Below, piece by piece: positions 39,399-50,670 of a stretch of DNA of 64,000 nt. The stretch is from contig CAVNZM010000001.1 in the NCBI GenBank assembly GCA_963693365.1, positions 3,596,001 to 3,660,000 on the forward strand, written 5' to 3'. Each line of letters begins with the position of its first letter. Positions within the stretch are counted from its first letter, which is position 1. The notes beneath the pieces are model-generated. The model saw nothing but the letters and a program-made list of their open reading frames with translations. It did no database searches and was not told where the DNA came from. A program made the translations under genes and the position numbers. The stretch is from Amoebidium appalachense (Eukaryota; Ichthyosporea).

Positions 39399-39906
39399 TG
39401 TTGGAGTGCAGACTTACGCTCACTCCACAATATGTGTATGTTAGCTTTACAATTGGTTCCGTGTACACAGACACACGCTGACACTCGATCACCACATGCA
39501 CATCTGCATAGTTGAGGAATGTTGCCAATTGTGTTTTGACTGCAAACGATTGGTTCACTGGTCCCAGAGATCTCTAAATGAAAGTAACCAATCCGATTAG
39601 CGCCTGGCATCCGGATTACATTCCAGACTGCTGCCCCACGGGTATATAAGCCACGTCTCTGCCAGGTGCAGACATGGAGTTAAGTCATGGAGTTCAGTCA
39701 TGGAGTTCAGTGATGGAGTTCAGTCATGGAGTTCAGTCATGGAGTTCAGTCATGGAGTTCAGTCATGGAGTAAAGACATGGAGTTCAGTCATGGAGTTCA
39801 GTCATGGAGTTCAGTCATGGAGTTAACACACTGAAAGCAGTAAAAAACGGGTCAGCGCCCAAGCGCGCCACGACGACCCTAGTCACAGCGGACTCTACTT
39901 CCAACA
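39399..39906 (+). repeat. 3' LTR
   Basis: Same sequence and length as the 5' LTR, with TATA at 39643-39649 and minisatellite 39674-39829. Confidence 0.9.
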
Positions 39907-39911
39907 GTACG

Positions 39912-40775
39912 GGGGGACGGAGAACTTTCCCCCCTGCCTGCTTCAAGTTGATAGCCTGAAAGGAGAGGGTGACATGGGCAAGGCCCTCGGCACTGACTGG
40001 GCCGACGACAACATCTTCTTCGCGGAGCGTAGACACTGAACCCCACCGAAGGCCAAATAGGTAGCTGGTAGCCACGGCCCCCAACCACCGGGCACTGTCG
40101 CCTGACGTGTGCCCCCACTGCAACAAGCCGGACCGGGTGAACCAGGGGGCGTCGAAACGAGACAACTCCGCTGGCGGGGGCCGAACTTTGAGCACTGTGG
40201 ACGAATAGGACTTCTTGACCATGGCGATGGTGGAGGCGTCGACATATGGCAGACGCCAGAGCTCATGCACCTTGCGCAGGGCGGAAAACTTGCTGTCCAG
40301 ACTTAGAGGTTCGTACCCTTGTTTGAACAGGTCGGCAGCATAGGCCAACAGGCACGGTGCTGGACGATGTCGGCCACGGCTGCAGACGGTTGGCGGCACA
40401 AAATTGGACGTATCGATACACATCTGACTGATAGACTCTCTGGCAGGTCTTGTTGCTAAGAAAACCCTCCAGCAACAAACTGGCCTCGGCCCGAGCCCCT
40501 TCCGGCATAGAGGCCACCACAGCTGCCTTCCACTCCTGGAAGTTGCCCAAGGCAGGGGCCTGCAACGGGCCCACCCTGGCAGCACCGGTGTTGGCGCCGG
40601 GGCAGCCGGGCCTGGCCGGGGGCGGAGGAGGGAGGGTAGCAGCTGCGGGGGCCGGCTGTGGCGGTTCGGGCGCGGGGTCTGGCTGGTTGTTGACTGGCCC
40701 TGGCTGCGGCGCAGGGACGGGCCGGCGTTGGGCCGGCACGGGCGGATAGAAATTTTTAGTAAACGCATGCAACAT
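39912..40775 (-). pseudogene. Tyrosine recombinase, N-terminal part (split, frameshifted)
   Basis: Starts with a Pro-rich segment (MLHAFTKNFYPPVPAQ), then a core-binding domain (SNKTCQRVYQSDVYRYVQFC), then the first catalytic box with Arg in FGLRWGSVSTLREEDV. One frame change is needed near 40360, between RLQPWP and PCLLAYAADLFKQG; it could be a mutation or a sequencing error. The gene is interrupted at 39912 by the LTR element and resumes at 38587. GC content here is higher than in the flanks, as expected for an inserted element. Confidence 0.75.
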
Positions 40776-40871
40776 GATTTAATAGTATTTTCCCCACACT
40801 AATGTACAGTATTATACAAGAGGCGACGAGCGCACTGCCCGCCGCAAGTGCCCCGGCCAACTGGCCGGGGG

Positions 40872-40922
40872 TGACATATACTAATCCATCTCAGCAGATC
40901 AGCCTAAGTCTACGATCGGGAT

Positions 40923-40955
<33 letters not shown>

Positions 40956-41594
40956 CCACAGATCATCAAGATCAAGTCCGGGGCCTCAAGATAGCTGTAC
41001 AGCTGCGAGCATCTTGCCTCTGCCGGCGCAGGGCAGGACCCCGTCAGCTGGAGCAGCCAACCAATAGAATTCTAATTAGTGTGTAGGATAGATCATAGGA
41101 GGACTTTGGAATGTGATAAGTTCGAGCAGAAGCCCAAATTGTAAATATTGGCAAGTTTTGATAGTGTATGCTGCCAAACGTATTTATACTTCGGTGTATA
41201 GGAAGGAGTAGAGGAAGGGGGGGGGGGGGGGGGGGGATAGTATGAAATGTAGAATTAGACTCTGCGGTGCCACTAGGGGAAGGGAGAGGGGTGAGACTTA
41301 GATATTTATATTAGTGTGAGCCGATCGACTTAGCTCGTGCAGGCGCACGATAGAGTTAGATCGGAATGTATGGAATGTGGCATCGTAGGGGGCCAGGTGA
41401 TGATGATCTTGTAGGGCACGGCCTTGATGGCCTCAGTTGTGACTTAGCTGGATTCCGTACGGATCTCAGTTTTGCCCGTCGGAGCCTGGTCTTTAATAAA
41501 CTTTACCGTTTTTCTGTACACGTTCGTTCCTTCCCGTGTGGGTACACTTAGTAGAGTGCCGCGTCTCTTAGTACACGCACGGTAGGATACGACA
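40872..41594 (+). repeat. LTR-like direct repeat, unit 1
   Basis: Begins tgacatatactaatcc and ends ggatacgaca (TG...CA). It contains a G-run, tagaattctaattagtgtgt-agg, and an AATAAA at 41495-41500. It aligns with 41645-42360 over its full length with scattered substitutions and small indels. No 5-bp target duplication is found around the pair. Confidence 0.7.
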
Positions 41595-41644
41595 GGGGGT
41601 GCGGCCCACTACTGCCGCGAGGCACCGCCGGTCGTCATGCCGGC

Positions 41645-42360
41645 TGACATATACTAATCCGTCTCAGCAGATTAGCCGAAGTCTACGATCGAGATCGGGG
41701 GGGGGGGGGGGGGGGGGGGGTGGCCCGGGTCCACAGATCATCAAGATCAAGTCCGAGGCCTCAAGATAGCTGTACAGCTGCGTGCATCTTGCCTCTGCCA
41801 GCGCAGGGCATTGGACCACGTCAGCCGGGACAGCCGTCCAATAGAATTCTAATTAGTGTGTAGGATAGATCGTAGGAGGACTTAGGAATGTGATTGTTCG
41901 GGCAGAAGCCCTTTTGTAAGTATTGGCAAGGTTTGATAGTATATGTTGCCAAACGTATTTATATATTTCGATGTAGAGGAAAGGGGGGAGGGAGGGGGGG
42001 AGAGGATAGTATGAAATGTAGATTTAGACTCTGCGGTGCCACTAGGGGGAGGGTGAGGGGTGAGACATGGATAAATATATTAGTTGAGTAGATCGACTTA
42101 GCTCGTGCAGGCACACGATAAAAGTAGATCGGAATGTTTGGAATGTGGCATCGTAGGGGGGCCAGGTGATGATGATCTTTGAGGGCACGGCCTTGATGGC
42201 CTCAGTTGTAACTTAGTCTCATTCCGTACGGATCTAAGTTTGCCCGTCGGAGCCTGGTCTGAATAAACTTTACCGTTTTTCCGTACTCGTTCGTTCCTTT
42301 TCGTGTGTGTACACTTAGTAGAGTGCCGCGTCTCTAGTACATATACATTAGGATACGACA
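41645..42360 (+). repeat. LTR-like direct repeat, unit 2
   Basis: Second copy, 716 bp, with AATAAA at 42262-42267. Only 50 bp of GC-rich sequence separates it from unit 1, so there is no room for genes between. The pair could be a tandem LTR remnant, or the repeat part of the neighbouring tyrosine-recombinase element. Confidence 0.7.
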
Positions 42361-42840
42361 CCTGCGGCGCCCCCGCTGGGGGGAGGCCCACGGCCCCCTG
42401 CCCCTTTTCCGTCCATGCCCCCCGGCCACGTGGGACACCACCATTGCTGCCACCGCACCCCCTGGCACGCTGCACAGGCTGAGCTCGGCCTCTTTCTTTC
42501 TTGCTGGTAAGTCACACGGTCGCCTACCAGGTTGAGGATGTCGCCCACCATGCGAGGCTCCATGTCAGGTTGAGCCGCCGCCGCAGGTGGGTAGCTTCGT
42601 CTTCGTCGGGCAGCCGCGGCATTGCAGCCACGGCGTTGTAGAGATGCAGGAGGGCGTTGCCCACGCCCACGGCAAACTCCACTTCTTCACGGACCGCCTG
42701 GCTGAGTTCACTGCGCTCAAACCCTAGGTGCTCAACAGGGATCGGACCAGGCCCGTTGCTGAGGGAGTCCTCCACCACGAACCGGGCAAAGCCGCCGAAC
42801 TTCGGCAGGGTGCATGGTTACAGTTACGAAAGCTTGGAAT
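42361..42840 (-). pseudogene. Possible first ORF fragment of the recombinase element
   Basis: Two overlapping minus-strand frames (42778-42524 and 42563-42348) join with one shift near 42560 into a GC-rich coding-like segment: FERSELSQAVREEVEFAVG, then MEPRMVGDILNLVGDRV and a CAACQG motif. Composition and direction match the recombinase gene, from which it is separated by the LTR-like pair. No domain is recognised; membership in the same element is inferred from position. Confidence 0.4.
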
Positions 42841-44849
42841 TGCACCATGAACTGAAGATCATAACACAAACTGAAAAGATCTTACCTAATGTAGATACTA
42901 CGTACTACAACATTCTGTGTGTGTATGTGTTGATGCCACACAGTTATGATACGTGCGTGCATTTCGTGCGTGACAGTGTGTGTGTGGGTACCGAGTCCGA
43001 GCTTTAAGACTGGATGTGTGGACGCGCAGGAGGCGGTTACGTATACGGTTGCAGGTGTCTAGACCTGGGTACCGTTCGTGCGCGCTACATGATACCTCGC
43101 ATGTGTGACATACAGGCACAGGGAGAAGATGTTTTCCCTCAGGGAGAAAGATGCTCTCCCTTTAGCCAGGCTACTTCTCGAAGGCTGACAGAACCCTTGC
43201 ACTTAGTAACTATTTGCGTGCTAATGGGATAAACATCACCTTTCTTTTATGCATCACACTACTAACACATTCCCTTGGCAATCTACTAGGTTTCGGGCAG
43301 AACTCCGAGAAATAGCTAGCCGGGCTAACTAGAGGGGGAACGTGTTTACGAGCGTGTGGTTTCTTCTCTCTGAAGCCGTCTTGCACACAACATCGTTAGC
43401 AATTCATGCCAGTGCTCCCGAGCATTACATGTTCCCTTGTTTCTATTGTTTTTGGAAAAGAGAACCTTGAAGTGTGCAGGACCGCTGATGTTCGACTAGG
43501 GTCATCAGCCACCCGTGAAGGAACAAAGGGGTAAAAAAGGAGGGGGAAAAAAACCTCGTATGCCATGATACAAGGGACCGCCTTTGCGCGCCTCTTTGCG
43601 CTGCGCAGAAGTTGCCGCGTGTCACGCATAGCAAATTGCGGCAGATTCAATGATTTAGTCGCATTTGACTGGTGTATTCATTTCATATGTGTCAATAGCA
43701 TTATAAAGGTCGACCCTAGTCGAATATCAGCGATTGAAGATATAATACATGCACAAAACAGCATCATGGGCAGTGAGCAAATTCCTAAAAACCGAGCTAA
43801 GTATGACGTTACGTATTATACACTTTTTGTATATTACGCTTAATTTACCCCTTTTTGCCCTCCTCCGGGCAAAAATGCGGATATATCGGTATTATATACT
43901 TTTTGTTATAATACCGATGCCGGGGTTAGGTGACATAGTTGCCAAGAACATGATGGATTGGATGAAAGTGGCTCCCCAATGAAAACCCTCCAATATAGAG
44001 TGTACTGATAGTCTTACATCAGATACCCCTACTTGTGCCATGCGTCATTTGAGTAGACTAGGGTAGACTATAGACCGGTTTAGAATTTTTTTTTTTTTCA
44101 AATTCTGCCTAACCTTACTGTATATTGTTCACCGGAACAATTCGAATCTTGTGATTGGTTGCGCCAAAAGTAAGGGCCAAGGTAAGGGCCGCTCAGGCGG
44201 TGACAGGCCAAAATCTCAGACCGACAGCCTCTCAAAAGCAGTTAGGCCCCGATTTTATTTAGAAAGTTGGTTTTCTTCCCATAAGAAAAAGGTTTAGGAA
44301 ATAAAAAGGCGCGCAAAAATGAAATAAGCAGTCGGGGTGCTCCGACAACGCCTACATCGCTAAAATCATCAAAACCCGTCTTGCAATAGCCTCTTACCAC
44401 CTTGCCTCGAGGTCGATCGTCTATGATGAAATTGTGGTTTTTGCCTGTTTTCGCTACGAAATGGGCGCCGGACACCCCATGTTGCTTATACAAGAATTGC
44501 TTGTCGCTTTGTTTATCAAGTTATTTATTAATGGAGTTAAACCCCTTTTCTATTTAAATTATTGATTTTAAGCATTATAAGCAGGATTTGGTATATGACG
44601 GCGGATCACTCAGCCCTTCACCAGTTCGGCTGGCTGGATCTCCCTAGAGCGAAGCAAGCAAATTGAGATTCCTAATTAGTAAATCTAAATGGGTCTATCC
44701 AATGTGGACCTCCAGCTTCACTGCATGTCACGTTCATACATCGTCTAACCCTCACACCCTTTTCACACCCCAACGACCTCGAGCAACAAGTACTCCGGTT
44801 ATTTTGTTGCGTTACAGCAGTTGAAAGCTCGAGTTTCAACGTAGGAGAG
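42841..44849. other. Intergenic, no supported gene
   Basis: Largely unique, AT-rich sequence. A minus frame at 44242-44493 (GKNHNFIIDDRPRGKVVRGY) has protein-like composition but no family I know. A T-run lies at 44089-44099. Confidence 0.4.
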
Positions 44850-45966
44850 ATGGCTGCGGCGCTAGCTGGGCACACATTGGGCTCAGTAAGCCTGAAGGCA
44901 GGAGTACAACTAATATCACGTAGAGGGTTTTTGTGTGCTTGCCAACGGGGAAGTTCGTTGTTAGGGGGGAATAAGGCGCTCTCTACCCTTTCGGGAGCAC
45001 AGTCTAGACGTATTCTAGGAGGGCAGCAGACAGGGCTGAGACCGCACCAACTTGTGACGACAAGAATGTGAGTGCTGACGCTCCTAAGAACTTTATAGTG
45101 CAAGTAAACGGGCAAGGGGGCCGAAAGAAGGGGGGTGTTAGAGGGTGTTAGAACGGGTTGGTTTTGATGGTGGTGGTGGTGATGGGGGGTAGGGAGGGAG
45201 GGGAGAGGACGGGGGGTCGGACGGGGGGAGGGCAAATAAAATTGTGGTGGTATGTGTGGAGAGCAGTGGCTTACAAGCATTCACCAATGAAAGGGTGTGT
45301 TGTGATGTCACGACAGCATATTGCTGATGGGTCAAGGGCAGATGGGTTGGAGGTGTGCTGGGATGTGGCTGGTGGGGGGGGGGGGGGGGGGGGACGGGGG
45401 GGTTGAAATAAGAAGGGAGAGGTTTGGAGGGGGATGTTTGAAATATAAAGGGGATTGAAAGGAGGGGGTCAGGAAGGGAGGGGGGAGGGGGAGGGGGCGG
45501 GGGCGGGTGGGGGAAGGTAAGAAGGAAAGTGGGGCATCACTTGTAATAGAGAGGAAAGCCTGTGCTATCACCTGCGCCCGGCGTGTGGGTCTCTAACTGC
45601 TGCAAACAGAGACTGGACTAGCTATGAGTAGAAGTATGTGCGTTCACAGGGAAGTTTTGACCTCTGGTGTGCATATCCCAAATTGCTTGCATGATTCCTT
45701 GCACTTCTCGTTTTCACCCTTAGCTCTACTACTTTTCATCTTGTATTTGTAAGTTTTATTCGCTTCAAGCCACTCGCAATTGAATAATTGACCATGAAAT
45801 TTGTCAACTACAGGATGTCCACAAAAATACCGTTTGAGAAGTACACCTTCAACTGGTGGAAGGAATGGGCCATCATCTTTGGCGTTTTTGCTGTCACAGG
45901 GAGCTCATCTGTCTATGTGACTAGACCCCTCGTGCACCAAATATTTGGCCTCGAAGGTACACACCC

Positions 45967-46000
<34 letters not shown>

Positions 46001-46539
46001 TTCCCCAACACAAACACACACATCCCACCGTTGTTACGTGTCACTTTTATAGCCAGATGTATTTTGTACTTTGTGAACCCGTGCACCCCTTTTGCCTCTT
46101 CAACCACCATTTAGGTAAACGTAAACGTGTTCACGTGCTTTTCCCACCTTGGTGTTTGTCTTCGCCACCTACTTGGACGAGGCAACAGTAGAGTTATCAT
46201 GGGAGTCTGTTTAACGATCTTGGCCATAGGCCATCCTCCCCCCCCTCTCCCGCGTGCTCTCCCTCCCCTTCTTCATTCTTCCTCCTCCCCCTCCCTCTTT
46301 CAAACACACACGCACATGCACCCACCCGCCTGCACACGCCACACTAACTACTGCCGCCACCAGGCTCTTTGAAAGAGGGACCATGGAGCTTCCGTGCGGC
46401 CTATCTCTGTACAACGTTGCCGGCATACTCAATCATGCTGGTCACGTTCGGCACCATATGTGGAAGGGGGCCATATTTCCGCTCAGTGGCTGCTCGTATG
46501 TGGGGCAGATTGATACCTCCCCTGAAGAAATATATCTAA
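44850..46539 (+). CDS. Small mitochondrial membrane protein, DUF6787-like, 3 exons
   Basis: Exons 44850-45067 (donor GTGAGT), 45814-45956 and 46364-46539, in consistent phase, give 178 aa. Residues 1-72 are rich in Ala, Ser, Leu and Arg without acidic residues (MAAALAGHTLGSVSLKAG), typical of a mitochondrial presequence. The mature part has WWKEW followed by a membrane segment with FAVTGSSSVYVTRP (98-111), LEGSLKEGPWSFR (119-131), and a second membrane segment ending MLVTFGTICGRGPYF (145-159). From memory this combination fits the DUF6787 family shared by Bacteroidetes and eukaryotic mitochondria; function unknown. A second Met (residue 74) opens the conserved part. The gene lies 2.3 kb upstream of HMG-CoA reductase on the same strand. 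Confidence 0.75.
45100..45540. repeat. G-rich intron 1 of the DUF6787-like gene
   Basis: G-rich with runs at 45374-45392 and 45478-45500, plus a (GGT)n patch near 45165. Confidence 0.75.
45970..46000. repeat. C-run in intron 2 of the DUF6787-like gene
   Basis: About 31 consecutive C directly downstream of exon 2, then a CA patch. Confidence 0.9.
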
Positions 46540-46960
46540 TTTCTGGAACGTGTTGCTGGTGGGTGCCGTGATCTGTGGAGCGAGACCAAAGCTGTCTCAA
46601 AGGTGACCATTCACGCAAACAGACACACAAGCATTTTTCGTATGCACGTAGAGGCTAACACTATTAGAAGAGGTGTGTCTTGAGCAGTATCTTAGCTTCC
46701 TCGCTAACTGATGAGTTCTTATGGCAAGTGGCAACCATACATTCTTCACCGTTATCTTAGTAATACCAGAAATACCCACAGAGACTTTTTTTTTTTTAAC
46801 GTTTTGTATATGCACCAAGAAGCAAGTGGCATTTTCTTCCACATTTTGTATGCCACTTGTACACGAGCACTTTATGACTGTAAACGTTGGGAGTTGTGAA
46901 CAGACTGTGGACTCTTGATAGGTAGCGTAGTTATGTAGTAATGGCATCTTTACCTTGAAC

Positions 46961-46966
46961 AATAAA
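46961..46966 (+). terminator. Polyadenylation signal of the DUF6787-like gene
   Basis: AATAAA about 420 nt after the stop at 46539, in AT-rich 3' sequence. Confidence 0.6.
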
Positions 46967-46969
46967 TGA

Positions 46970-48881
46970 TGAATGTGGAATTTTGAAAAAACTGTGTAGA
47001 AGGTGAAGTGGAAGCCGTTTTGCTTAAATTCTGCGTCTACGTGGAAGAGGCCAAGCATTTAGTGCAACAGAGAATGGTCAAGGCCACTGATATCGATCAT
47101 AATCATTGCACAACCATGTGACCCAGTCTCCTTGGTTTGCCGCCTCTCCCTCCCTCCTCCCTCCTTTCCAGAGTATTGATGAGGGGACAACACTTCTGAA
47201 TCGTGGTTTTGTTTGAAGCTCATATGCTAAGCAACACCCCCCAGAGGCAGTTAGATCTGGAACCTGGATGCCTGGGTCCGTGCTTGACCGAGGCTGAACA
47301 TAACGAGGTTGCCCAGGGCCTCGATCGTCCCCAGGAGAGGTTGCATGATAGCCCTCTATAGATCCTTAGGCTTGCACGTGTGTTTGCTTGTGCTGCGCAG
47401 TTCTGGAAGCCTTCACATGCATCTGTGCTTGCACAGGTAGTCTCTCCCTTTGTAACCACAGCCCCCGGATCAGGTTGCCTTGCTATGGTTGCTTACCGCT
47501 TTTATTACAGTGCACTTCACGTGTTGCCTTGTCAAGTGCTGCATGCCTGTTTTTGATACAGGTCACTTTGTTGCCCTCTAAAGCTCATACGTATACAGGA
47601 CTGCCCTACGTCTCTCGTAACTGCTGGGTATAGGCTGTGGCGGAAGCTCGTTTCTTCACACACGCCACCCCGGTCGGACCTGGGGGTCGAGGTTCTATGG
47701 TTACAAGAGATTTTTCTAAATACCCGAGAAGGCTAAATAGCAGCACTACGTATACGCATAGACGAAGCTGGCAAAAAAAACCCCTAGAAAAAATAACCCT
47801 TCAACAAACAAACCAACACCAGCTCCTCCGCATTGTCGAAACTTTGCAGCCGCGGCTGTAGTCACCTCAAGGCCTCCTAAATAGCACACCCTTGAGTCAC
47901 CTGGCCGGCCGGCGCCGCGGCGCGCCCGTCTGTTTGGATCCGGAATGCGAATCGTACCATCTGCTTGAAAGATTTCGATTGGAGTTGCGGCGGATACGGG
48001 GGCTTTTTGTTGACAGCCGTCGATTGGCTCGATGTGAACACATGTGGGCTATCATATACGGTGGCATATTATCGATTACAGTGAACTCCTTTCCTGGGAG
48101 ATTTTTCACCTTTACAGAGCATAAAGTAGGTAGTCTCAGAACTTTTTGAAGCAATATACAATTAAGTGGTTTCTACTGTCAAAATCATGTTTACTAAATG
48201 AAAGGCTTGTTTCCTCTTTTTCTGACGAAACCACGTGGATTCTGCAGAAGAATTTTCTTCGAAGGCACTATTTGATAGGTTAAGGGTCACATATGGTTGA
48301 GAAGGCGCGCAAGAAAATAATTCTGATTGGCCTCGCATGTACCTCAACATCTCGCTGGTTGGTCTGGCCTGAAGATATGTCACGCGGCCAAAATACTACG
48401 CTATATTGCGTACGGGTTTGTGTATTAAAAAGTTTGCACGAATCATGTTGTGTTAAACAGAGCTATATATAGCTATCGATTGTTACCGAAATCTATTACT
48501 CTCTAGATACTACGTACATGCACATTCGAAAATTATCTTACGCTAACGGAGTGTTGTTCCATCGTTTTTGCAGCCGCTGTTGTGTGTTCCAGAGACGTCA
48601 GTACAGGCCTATCCAGAGAGGTTTTTTAACATAGAAAAGGCCAATCTATCATTTCTTGATGCCTCTTTTGGGATATAATAGCGTTTAGAACACATAGACA
48701 AGCTGGTTAAAGCCACATACAGGCAGTGTTCATTAGCATCTTGCCTCTGCTGGCTCTGTCAGTCCACACAGTCACAACGTAGGCCCCCAACATGCGCTAT
48801 TGTTGTATGAGTACTTGACCACATCAGCAGCGTAGATTTCACCTTTCTAGGCCCTAAAAGGGGCCGTGTACTATATTAAAC
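46970..48881. other. Intergenic and upstream region of HMG-CoA reductase
   Basis: Unique sequence, no supported gene. It should contain the reductase promoter. I did not find a sterol-response element I would defend; tatatatag-like AT-rich sequences near 48465 are possible core promoter elements. Confidence 0.4.
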
Positions 48882-50614
48882 ATGGCTCAACTTTTGTTAC
48901 AAAGGGCCTTTGGTGGCTATGGCCGCATGGTCTCCAGGCGGCCAGCCGAATTCATCTTTTTGAGCGTTTTGACAGTTCTTATAGCAACCACCCCCTTTTG
49001 GGATTTTACTTTCAGGCAACAATCAAGACCGGTTAGGCTCTGGGCAAGCCCACCAGCACCCAAATTGCACGGAAACGTATGGCTACAGAGCGTCACGTTT
49101 AGCAGCGATGACATAGTGAGCAAGGAGGGCTTTCAGAAGATCTTTGACTTTCAAGCACAGCTGGAAGACGCCGTGGTTGTGGTCGATGGGAAGGGGCTTG
49201 CTGTCGTTGATGTTTGCGTAAAGAACGACGGAAACGCCTCCGAGCCCTCCACGGGCAACGTGATTAAGTGCTTCTCGAAGACACCCCTGCAGTTGTGGGG
49301 CATGAACATGGATTCTTTTGCTCAGGAAAAGGACGTGCGTGCTGCGATTCGTGCAGCCGGAGCCACGGAACGGGAACTTGCGTTTGGTTCTGGTGTGCCC
49401 GTAGGTGATGGTGAGGGGATCAAGAACATTACCATCACATACCTCTTGACAAGCGAAATGGCGGCGTCTCATGTTTGGCCCTTGGCCCTAGAAGCGGCCT
49501 TGAGTGCATCGTCGTGGGTGAAGAGATCTCAAAACAGCGGGAGCCCTACAAAGGTCTACTACTGGGAAGAGGTAATTAAAGTGTTCTAATCGTTCTGGAG
49601 GGTAGTGGGTTGGGTGTGGCGATGGTGGTTGGGAAGCTTGGTAAAATAGAAGCCTAGGGATGGTGGTGGTGGTAGTGGGGGGGCCATGGGGAGAAAACAC
49701 TGGGGGGGAAGGGGCGGGGGGGGGGGGGGGGGGGGGGGGGGGAAGGGGAGGTATTACTTTACCAGTTGTTCGTCCTCCCCCTTTGTCCCTCAGCTTGTTT
49801 CGTAATACTGCACCTTCCCCCTCCCCTCCCCCCCCCCCCCCCTCTCTCTCCCCCCTCTTTCCCCCTCCGCCCCCCAACACACACACCTGCCCATGCTACT
49901 ATAACGTGTGTTATTGCATATGTAAGACTATTGCTGGTGTTTTTATGTTTGTGCCTGCATTGGGGGCTTTTGCAGGGGGGGGGGGGGGGGGGGGGGGACT
50001 CTGGTTTGAGAAGATGCCTGTGAGAGGGTTTCCAGGCAAGGGGGCTTTGGAGGTGATGGGGGTATGTGTGTTTGTGTGTGTGTGTTTGGGGGAGGGGGGG
50101 GGGGGGTGTTTCTGTTCTTAGGGTGAATGTAAGTGGAAGGTTGTTGGGCAAGGAGTTGACCCTTTTGGGGGGGTTTTTGCTGGTGCCAACGTTGTAAGGG
50201 TGATCTCCATTTGTTGCCACATTTGCACAGAAGTTGTGTGTGTATGTGTGTTTTTTTTTTCCCTGTGTTTGGGTGTGGGTGGGTGGGTGGGGGGGGGGGG
50301 GGGGGGGGGGAGGGGGGGGGGGGGGGGGGGGGGCAATAAGTGAATAATGGGTCTGAACTGGACCTGGGCACAGGGTGCTAGTAAGTGTGCCTGTGTTTTC
50401 GTTACCATAATGTGGTAGGCTTACTGTGTATTGCGCTCCTACCGTGTGCACTGTTTATTCGGCTTGGTTGCAAGTACTGACGTCACTTCCTCCCTCCTCA
50501 TTTCTACCCATCTCCCTTCTTCACTCACTTCATTCTCTGCCACCTCCCCTTTTATATCTCTTCATTCCCTTTACCATCTCTCTGCGTTCATCCTTGCTGC
50601 CTTGCACTTCTTCT

Positions 50615-50670
<56 letters not shown>

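Larger units (their letters stand above)
38588..39906 (+). mobile_element. Copia-type miniature LTR retrotransposon (TRIM)
   Basis: Two 508-bp LTRs, 38588-39095 and 39399-39906, identical as far as I can read, each bounded by TGTTGGA...TCCAACA. The 5-bp target duplication GTACG is perfect (38583-38587 and 39907-39911). The 303-bp interior starts with GGGTTATGGGCCCAG, complementary to the anticodon stem-loop of initiator tRNA-Met, the half-tRNA primer site used by copia. It ends with a purine tract gggtagggg (39390-39398). No gag or pol is present, so it depends on another element's proteins. Identical LTRs imply a very recent insertion. Confidence 0.92.

Noticed and set aside
39350-39610. 71-codon minus-strand frame repeated in both LTRs (ANRIGYFHLEISGTSEP)
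   Set aside because: It lies wholly in the LTR, extends into unrelated sequence in each copy, and is duplicated only because the LTRs are identical.
44596-44625. acggcggatcactcagc resembling the start of 5.8S rRNA
   Set aside because: Similarity stops after about 15 bases and no further rRNA sequence follows.
48870-48880. TATA-like ctatattaaa before the HMGCR start codon
   Set aside because: It lies directly next to the ATG at 48882, too close to serve as a TATA box for a transcript using that ATG.
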